From assembly GCA_963989385.1 (NCBI GenBank), contig OZ022498.1, positions 6,455,501-6,519,500 of the forward strand: a stretch of DNA of 64,000 nt. The letters are read 5' to 3'. A program made the position numbers and the translations under genes. Within the stretch, counting starts at the first letter, position 1, and each line of letters opens with the position of its first letter. Of the stretch, positions 57,060 to 64,000 are shown in pieces. The DNA is from Ctena decussata. Lineage: Eukaryota > Mollusca > Bivalvia > Lucinida > Lucinidae. The notes below the pieces were generated by a model. The model did no database searches, was not told where the DNA came from, and was given only the letters and a program-made list of their open reading frames with translations.

Positions 57060-57163
57060 CCCAGCAGGCTCATGGCTTCGGAAATGACGTCATATTGGCG
57101 TGGATGCGACGTCACGTCGCATCGACGTCAGATTGGCGTCATTTCGACGTCATGTGCCTGATG
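57060..57163. mobile_element. CCCAGCAGGC-type element rich in GACGTCA
   Basis: CCCAGCAGGCTCATGGC at the left (from about 57060), GACGTCATGTGCCTGATGG at the right. The interior carries five or more GACGTC/ACGTCA palindromes. Related ends at 14546 and 61163. Confidence 0.65.
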
Positions 57164-57189
57164 GATGCATATACTATCAACATCAGTTT

Positions 57190-57365
57190 AAGCGGTACTC
57201 GATTTTCAAAGTTACTATTTAAAATCTTAAGGAGTTCCTTCAAGAGCAGAGAATATATTCAGAAGAAGGAACAAGGGCCAGACTACGTTGTTTCGGCTAA
57301 TAAAGCCTCTTCAGTGACCCTGACAATATCTGGTGACGAAACCAGAGAAAAGCATACTGTGATTT
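57190..57365 (+). repeat. Inverted diverged copy of the 296-base unit
   Basis: KSREYIQKKEQGPDYVVSA and VTLTISGDETREK on the plus strand correspond to KSRAYIQKKENGPYFEVLA and MTLKISGYESQRK from the minus strand of 47755-48640. DNA similarity extends across the segment, with a one-base gap near the end, so conservation by descent of a repeat is more likely than protein selection. AAGCGGTACTCGATTTTCAA at 57191 recurs at 57639. Confidence 0.65.
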
Positions 57366-57927
57366 AAGCTCATATTTAGACAGTGGCGCCCTCACCCCTT
57401 AGCACCGGCTCAAGGAGATACCGAACATTTTCAGGGCAAGAAACCTAAACGTCACCCGCTTTCATTTTGTCCCCTTCTAAATGGGTCGCCTGTTTAAGTG
57501 CTTTATTTAATGAAATTCTTTCTTTTAAGAGCTCCCATTTTGGAAGAGTTTTTTGTCCAAGGAAGTGTACAGGAAGTCACAAATGTTGTTCCCCATTGAG
57601 AAAATCCCAGGAGACATAGAGGTGTTCCAATACACATTAAGCGGTACTCGATTTTCAAAGTTAGTATCATGAGCCCATAAGTTACCCTTTCCCGCATTGT
57701 ATCCTTGTTTGGCCGCAGTGCACTGCAAGCGTAATGTCTGTCATCTGTCAGATTATTACCGGATAAGACAACAATTCATTCCTCTCTAATATTGGTTCCA
57801 AACATGATTACTTCTAGTGTTGACTTGCTTTATATTGTGTCTCTTTTACTGTGTATTGCACGAGAATTCCGCGGAATGCGGTGTCTCGCCTATCTGCCTG
57901 TCTGTCACAAAAAACAGAGCTTAACCA
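57366..57927. other. No gene recognised
   Basis: Contains a second copy of AAGCGGTACTCGATTTTCAA (57639) and a GGAAGTCACAAATGTTGTTC block resembling 63003. No gene. Confidence 0.4.
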
Positions 57928-58105
57928 GAAAACTCGTAATCATGAGAAGCCAGTTTGTAACAATGGGAAATAAACTCGATATGACCAAAAACCATCTCGT
58001 ATTAACGAGAAATCATCTTGTTATTATGAAAAGCCACCTCGTTATTCCGAGAAGCCAATTGGTAATAAGGGGAACCAACTCGTTATATCGAGAGGCCAAC
58101 TGAGT
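57928..58105 (+). repeat. 21-base minisatellite with palindromic CTCGTTAT..CGAG units
   Basis: About eight units of roughly 21 bases, consensus AAGCCAACTCGTTATNNCGAG, each containing an inverted CTCG...CGAG pair. Because 21 is a multiple of three, the plus-strand frame shows a seven-residue repeat (LVIMRSQ, LVLTRNH, LVIPRSQ and similar). No evidence that it is translated. Confidence 0.85.
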
Positions 58106-59890
58106 ATCAGTTTCTGTCTGTTTTCAGTTGAATATAAAGCATAAAATATTGTTACGGCTGGATCAAAATTTAGCTTTGTAAGTATGTAAAGGAAATGTTG
58201 CGTAATCATATATTTTCCAACAACATAATGCAAGATAAACTGATTTTAAAGATATTCTAAAGAAGCAGAATCTACTTACTGTAAGATTTGTCTGTGTAAA
58301 CGGTTGACAAAGTTTTACGAATGTATTTATCCTGTTGGGGGGAGAGCTGTTTTGACTTTTGATTCACGAACATAAGCAGCCTTCTCTTCTCTACTCTTAT
58401 TCTAGCAAGTCTTGAAATGTGAATACATTAGAAAAATTCTTTTGAAAAGCTAAGGCGATGCAGAACTTCTCTTGAATGGTTTAAAAATGAAAATTTAATG
58501 TCCGGCTCTGGGTAAAAATGAACAAATGGGTTGCAATTCTTTGGGCAGAGACATTTTAACCCTCATGCCTCTTAAATATTTTTGAGAAAGGCGACCACAG
58601 ATACTTCAGTTTAAGTAATGAACATATTTATTTTATCAGATAACCTGGCAGTTTTTCTGCGGGGAATAAAACCGATTTACAGAATGGCATAAAACACTTC
58701 TAAGTTACCATTTCTATAAGTCGTGCAAAACACTATATTTTAAAAAGACACCTGTGTTGCTTTTAACATGTCAACACAGGCTTAGACTGTAACTGATGAA
58801 ATAGGTCTTTAAGAATTCACACTGGTCTGGCATTCAACATAGGCAACGAGGCAACGAACTATAAAACTCGATTGTTTTCGCATACTCCTTAGATTAATTT
58901 CAAACTATTATTCTTACGGACCCGGCAGTTTGTTATACCTCTTAGTCAGATCAGATTTTCGAAGAAATTCCATGTAGTAAATACAGTGCCTGAATAAGTT
59001 TCTACACCAATTCGTTGCCTAGTCATTGTAGCCCAAAAATTGTTTTCAAGCATTTCTTGACTATGCATATCAATTCAGTAAAACTTTCGATTCCTATTTC
59101 AAGAGTCGGGGGTCGGATGGTCTGTGAGGCTATACTTCTGAAACAAACTTATCCTGATGAGCGGAACAAGCAAGTTTCATGTACGTTGGCTTCGTTACCT
59201 GTGTTGAATGCCAGACCAGTGTGGAATTGAAATTCTCACTTTATCATAGTCGCATATACATATGGACATTCTTCATTATTTAATTAAAGTTCTCCTCCGC
59301 ACTGACTTGAAATATTAACCAGTCATGTTCCAGACGAAACTTTAATTCGCTTCGTGTGTGCTTATATTTTAATCATGGTGCTAAAATACTAAAATTCAGA
59401 CAACCAGACCATCATATATCATTTTTTTAAGTCTCCATAGTTCTACAAGTGGTAAAAACGTCTAAACACAAATGATTATGAAAGCGGTTCACCCAACAAA
59501 TTTGGTGATAAGTGTGAGTTGATGTCATATAACTATCAAAAATTAAGGAACACGTTTTTGAAAAATGACAATTTGCTCCGCAATATACTATTTTCTTTTC
59601 AGGTTCCCAATCGAAGGCTGCTATATACATAAAAGTGGGGCAAAAAATGAGCCTATGCATTTTATTTTTACCATTTGAATCCTGTTTAACATGAATCGAA
59701 AGTGCGTCACACGAGTTGACAACTAAAATGATTGAACTCATTTTAGAACATTTTATGTGAAACTGAAAGATGCTGTATTTGGTTAAAGTTGGCTATCACG
59801 CTCATTGTAGTAAGAAGCTTGCATCGATACCTCGCGATAAAATATTTCATGCCTGTTACCACTGACAGAACAATGGGGCCTTTAAATAAA
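58106..59890. other. No gene recognised
   Basis: Open frames at 59015-59230 (plus) and 59427-59741 (minus) have no recognised motif. No clear repeat structure. Confidence 0.4.
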
Positions 59891-60128
59891 TGAGCCGCGA
59901 CACGACAAAACCAACAATGTGGTTGTGCGCCCAGCGCAGACTCAGATCAGCCTGGGCATCCGCCCAGTCTGATCAGAGTCTTCGCTGTCCGCATGGAGGT
60001 AACTTAGACCCTTAGCTACCCTTTGAGCACTTAACGAAGGGTCTGATCAAATTTGGCGGATGCCTAGGCTGATCTCAGTCTGCGCAGTGCGCACAACCAC
60101 ATTGTTGGTTTTGTCGTGTCGCGGCTCA
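59891..60128. mobile_element. TGAGCC palindromic MITE, copy 8
   Basis: Full length, TGAGCCGCGACACGAC to TCGTGTCGCGGCTCA, with AA-rich flanks on both sides. Very similar to the copies at 18499 and 20742, which suggests relatively recent spread. Confidence 0.92.
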
Positions 60129-61076
60129 AATAAGCCCATTAGTGTCGATTTTATCAAAATTCATCATGAGGACCAGCGTCCATCGGATATCGGCTTGTAA
60201 TTATATTAGCATACAATATACGTAACTAGCACTGTTACAAAAGATAAGATTTGTAGACTCACTATCAAAGGTCACTGGCTGATTGATAATGGCACAATCC
60301 ATAATTATGAAAGAGGAAACTTATCTTTATTACAAGAATTGGTCAAACTCTTCTGGTATAAAAACGATATCGTCTGTGTCGGAGCCTCTATCAATCTCAA
60401 GAATTAGATTGATTTATTCAAAATTTTATTACGTGTCCGAACAACATGATATATTGCACTACACTTAAGAAATTGCAGTTCTACATAGAAATAAGGCCTA
60501 GAAGGAGGCTACATAGTAGTCCAGACTTTTGCGTTGTCAGTGACCGCTGTTATTAAAAGATATGGTTATTAATACCCAGTATCTATCCCTAACTAGGTTG
60601 GCATGCAACATGCTACTAATATGCAGTTTTATCTATTTTATAATGGTTATTATTATTATTTTTGAACATCACTTTGTCCATTTTCTGATTTGACCGCAGA
60701 CTTTACAAAGTAATAGTAACTACACAATAATAATGGTAATTACAGGTCATTAATACGAGTTTTCTTGCATACATATCATTTCTGCATTAAATTCGGCAAA
60801 AATGTGTATGTCTCAAAAAGCTGTCTATTTTCGGCAGATATTGTAAGTCATCGATTGAGCTGTTGTTACATTAAACTTAGATATCTTTTAAGTTTTTGCG
60901 ATATTATGGCCACAGGAAATAAGAACGTTACTCTTGACATTTTAGAATCGGACTGAATTTATTTTGACCAGTTTATATTCAGACTTTGCAAAGGGATAAT
61001 GTATTGACCAAAACTAGGCTGTATGCCTCGGTTTGACCAAAATCAGTCTGTCGACCTCGGTTACCCTCTCAAAGGT
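60129..61076. other. No gene recognised
   Basis: A TTA/TTATT simple repeat lies near 60649-60662. Frames at 60283-60468 and 60765-60956 have no motif. Confidence 0.4.
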
Positions 61077-61163
61077 AACACAACGTTGAATCAACATTGA
61101 ATCAACGTTTTATACATAAAATGTTGAATCAACGTTTTACTCAATATTGTGTGCCTGCTGGGC
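61077..61163. mobile_element. CCCAGCAGGCACA-type element rich in AACGTTG
   Basis: ACACAACGTTGAATCAAC repeats lead to GTGTGCCTGCTGGGC at the right end, the complement of the CCCAGCAGGCACA terminus. The left end is truncated. Confidence 0.65.
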
Positions 61164-61334
61164 ATTGTTCCCAGTATAAGAGGCTAGCTCTGTGGCATTT
61201 ACATTTGACCATTTGATTGGCTGGCTTACTTTTTTTGACTAAATCGGACAAGGATCTGAAACAAGGAAATATATTCGGACCTTGCAGAGGAAAGACGGAC
61301 AATCTTTTAAAATCAGTGATTTAAATAAACTAGA

Positions 61335-61951
61335 GCAAGTGAGCAGGGGCTCACGTATACCCCCGACCAGTGCCATCGCCTAATGAAACCACACCCTAAT
61401 GAAACCAATCTTATACATGGTATGAACCTAGAAGTAAACTTAATCACCTATCAAAGGGTTCCATTAATGAATATTACAAATATCAGCAAAGAGTACCAAC
61501 TAAACACAAAATTTTAATGTAAACCTATAAGTCTGTTTCCATGACCTTGGTCAGCAGCAGCATCCAGATGATGTCAATTTATCTGCATGAACACACAGAA
61601 GTAAAGCTAGTCTTATATCAAAAGGTTCCATCAAAGGATGTTTGAAATATAAACAGAGAATTTAAACCTAACGCAAAATTTTAACCTAATGTTAAAGTCT
61701 ATGACATTGACCTTAGGTCAGCAGCAGCATCCAGATGATGTCATTTGTTCAGCATGAACCTAGAAATATACCTAGTCACATACCAAAAGGTTTCATCAAA
61801 GGATATTGGAAATATAAGCAAAGAATAAAAACTTAAGGCAAAACTTTAACGCAAATGTTAACGGACGGACGCACAGACACACGGACGGACGGACGGACGG
61901 AAAGACGAAAACTATATACCCCTCGACATACTTGGTATGTCAGGGGTATAA
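61335..61951. mobile_element. Tandem-monomer element with GGAC block and TATACCCC hairpin end
   Basis: Units with CAGCAGCAGCATCCAGATGA at about 61553 and 61720 (167-base spacing), plus a diverged first unit from about 61395, are followed by an ACGGACGG microsatellite (61862-61900). The terminal hairpin TATACCCCTCGACATAC..GTATGTCAGGGGTATA comes next. This is the minus-strand form of the layout hairpin end, GTCC block, about 160-base monomers. Confidence 0.75.
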
Positions 61952-62067
61952 TTAGAAAATGCAAGGGACTTAGTCATCTAAAAAGATCATTTGAAATGAC
62001 ACTGATTAAAAGATCATTTTCTCACGTTTATAAACAGCAGATAAGAAGTTTCTTCAGCCATATTAAA

Positions 62068-62299
62068 TGAACACGAGAAAACCAACAATGTGGTTGTGCG
62101 TCCAGCGAAGAATCAGCTCAGCCTGGGCATCCGCTAAGTTCGATTAGACTCTTCCTTAAGTACTCAAAGGGTAGCTAAGAGTCTAAGCTATCTCCATGCG
62201 GACAGCGAAGACTCTGGTCAGACTGGGCGGATGCCCAGGCTGATCTGAGTCTGTGCTGGGCGCACAACCACTTTGTTGGTTTTCTCGTGTCGCGGCTCA
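62068..62299. mobile_element. TGAGCC palindromic MITE, copy 9
   Basis: The left terminus has a short internal deletion (TGA directly followed by ACACGAGAAAACC). The right end CTCGTGTCGCGGCTCA is complete. Confidence 0.88.
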
Positions 62300-64000
62300 A
62301 ATGTTTTTGCTTGACATAAGTATGACACTTATTTACGTACTACTTGAACTCCAATTAATATTTCTCCTCACAAATTAACCTCGAATATTTATTTACGTCG
62401 ATGTTAAGATTTTCAAAGCATGACATTTCTTATGTATACGATTCTATCTGATGCTAGCTTAAAACAGATGATGCTAAACCAAGTGAATTTTTACTGCTTA
62501 AGGGTCGTCCAAAAACTAACAGAATAGTTAAAGTTGAAGCAACCTATGCATTTTTCTGACTGGTTTTTACATCATTTCGGGAAATTTTCAGCGGATTCGA
62601 CTTTTAATATTTGTGCTGAACAGCTATTACAAGTACACTTAATACACATTTACCACTTAAATAATCAAAATTTGATTGTTATTCCTTGCGCGTGTTTAGA
62701 TTCGAAAAAAAAACAAAACAAATAAAAACAGCTTTACTTGTTTTAACTAGGCTTCTACTTAATATCAGCCTGAAACACCTGATGCCTCACCGTCTAAACT
62801 GGAGGTCAACTAAGACACTTTAAAAGGGGTTTTAAGGCAAATGGTATACATTTCTGAGAAGTAGCTCTGCCATATGCATTTTGCGGCTCTCGTCGGTTCG
62901 GGTCAACTCTCCAGGGAAAGAAATAGCTCTTCAAAATGCAAACCATTACCTTCACGGGCACACTTCATTTAAGAAAGGTTACGTTCTCCAGTCAAGCAAG
63001 CAGGAAGTCACAAAAGTTCGTCTCGTTTGTATAAATGTCGGTAAAATTCATTCATGTATGTCATGCCTACACATCTTAAATTCAAGGGCTGCACAGATTC
63101 TGGTCATTTATCAGCGTGCATAAAATGTTCTGACAACAAAGCCTGATTAATCAAGGGTTACAACCTACGTCACAGTGCTGACGTCATAATCGTTTTATCA
63201 GCGACCATCATGATCTTAATAAGATAAATATTTTACATATATTTAAAGTTTGGCAAACACTGAAACAACCAAATTACTAGTCGATGTTTTGGACTCAGAT
63301 GTCCACATCAAAATTGTAGTGAGATGTTTCATAATTTCACACCTTTTGAAGAGTAATGTCCTATATATCTGGACCATATAGACATGCAAGAACCTTATCG
63401 CCGTATAATCTTGTGTTAAAATACTGTCTCAAACGTTACATACGGAAAGTCTGTCAGAGTTTCTTCAAAATGGCCGTCGAATGATTAATTTCGGCATGCG
63501 CGCTATGATGTAGGTTGTTTGTTACTCCTGTTAATGAACATTGATAAATTGGTGTTTTAACATTCGTTTTCCATCTATTAGGTCTTTGGTGAAATTTCCA
63601 TGAAAAAGCTTGAAATAGGTTTAGATTCGAATATAAATATGATGTACTACTCTCTTGTTGAGGCACTCCAGCAAGTGGTTTTTCGAAGTTTATACTTAAA
63701 GGATAAAGAAACAGCAAATTCCACTTACATGGTTCAGTTTACTACCATTTCTCGTAGTCAGATTTGTCCAGTAGAGTTTTTGAAATTCATTGGGATGCTC
63801 TCAAGCTTGGAAAGTAATCTCTTGCAATGTATTTTTTTCAGTTTCATAATGGCGGCCTCAAGATAACCATTATTGCTGTAGGGATGGCATGTTTCAAGCA
63901 CATTCTTGAAAATTGCCATTTCATATAAAATTAACATGAAATCAGTTCAGAAGAATTTATGCTTATATCTTATAGCAGTTATTTTCATAAGTAATATCTT
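62300..64000. other. No gene recognised
   Basis: Open frames at 62534-62725, 62881-63123, 63454-63717 (minus) and 63600-63866 (plus) show no domain. GGGAAAGAAATAGCTCTTCA and CAGGAAGTCACAAAAGTTCG (62915-63020) resemble other scattered blocks noted at 49470 and 57560. Confidence 0.4.

Noticed and set aside
57020..57367. 115-residue plus-strand frame as a gene
   Set aside because: It runs through an ACGTC-rich MITE and a diverged copy of the 296-base repeat.

Overview
The window is animal nuclear DNA, most likely from a bivalve mollusc. It is AT-rich and intron/intergenic in character, with one clear conserved gene fragment and a very dense load of short non-autonomous transposons, tRNA-derived SINEs, retroposon remnants and short-period satellites. 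The bivalve assignment is an inference. It rests on the repeat families: the palindromic TGAGCCGCGACACGA element, elements that join a GTCC microsatellite to about 150-base tandem monomers, and a reverse-transcriptase tail of a type I associate with molluscs. Nothing suggests a prokaryote, so operons, ribosome binding sites and CRISPR arrays are not expected and none is seen.

Genes. The left edge (1-575, minus strand) holds the N-terminal 191 residues of a biogenic-amine G-protein-coupled receptor of the alpha2-adrenergic/octopamine type, cut by the window edge in TM4. A second, much weaker candidate at 2463-2763 (minus) is a terminal-exon-like open frame with receptor-like hydrophobic segments. 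A dead pogo-type transposase carrying a C-terminal PHD-like zinc finger lies at 30864-32646. LINE reverse-transcriptase tails lie at 40166-40662, 26655-26975 and 54310-54560. No other convincing host exon was found; most small open frames are chance or fall inside repeats.

Layout. 0-2.8 kb: receptor gene, upstream DNA, a palindromic element, and a hammerhead-ribozyme-like core. 2.7-8.0 kb: a nest of insertions. An in-frame 129-base tandem duplication has its second copy split by a TAA-flanked element (2878-5191) and then by a tandem-monomer element (5235-8010), which itself carries a TA-flanked long-inverted-repeat element (5318-7041). 8-23 kb: scattered MITEs and LINE 3' fragments. 23.3-25.3 kb: a large inverted-repeat element with a SINE inserted in its middle. 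26-33 kb: LINE debris and the pogo/PHD pseudogene. 34-42 kb: a tandem array, two back-to-back SINEs, two CAGTC-ended MITEs and the LINE tail. 43-51 kb: four TGAGCC MITEs, a second terminal-inverted-repeat element with internal tandem units, and a 296-base triplication. 51-64 kb: a 5S-rRNA-like SINE, more palindromes, two further tandem-monomer elements and a 21-base minisatellite.

How it fits together. Apart from the receptor, the contents are mobile DNA that inserted into itself in a readable order. Several nestings are provable inside the window because intact sister copies or target-site duplications are present. The recurring motif AGGTCAAGGTCA, a direct repeat of nuclear-receptor half-sites, is shared by two otherwise different elements. 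It is the most suggestive possible regulatory signal.
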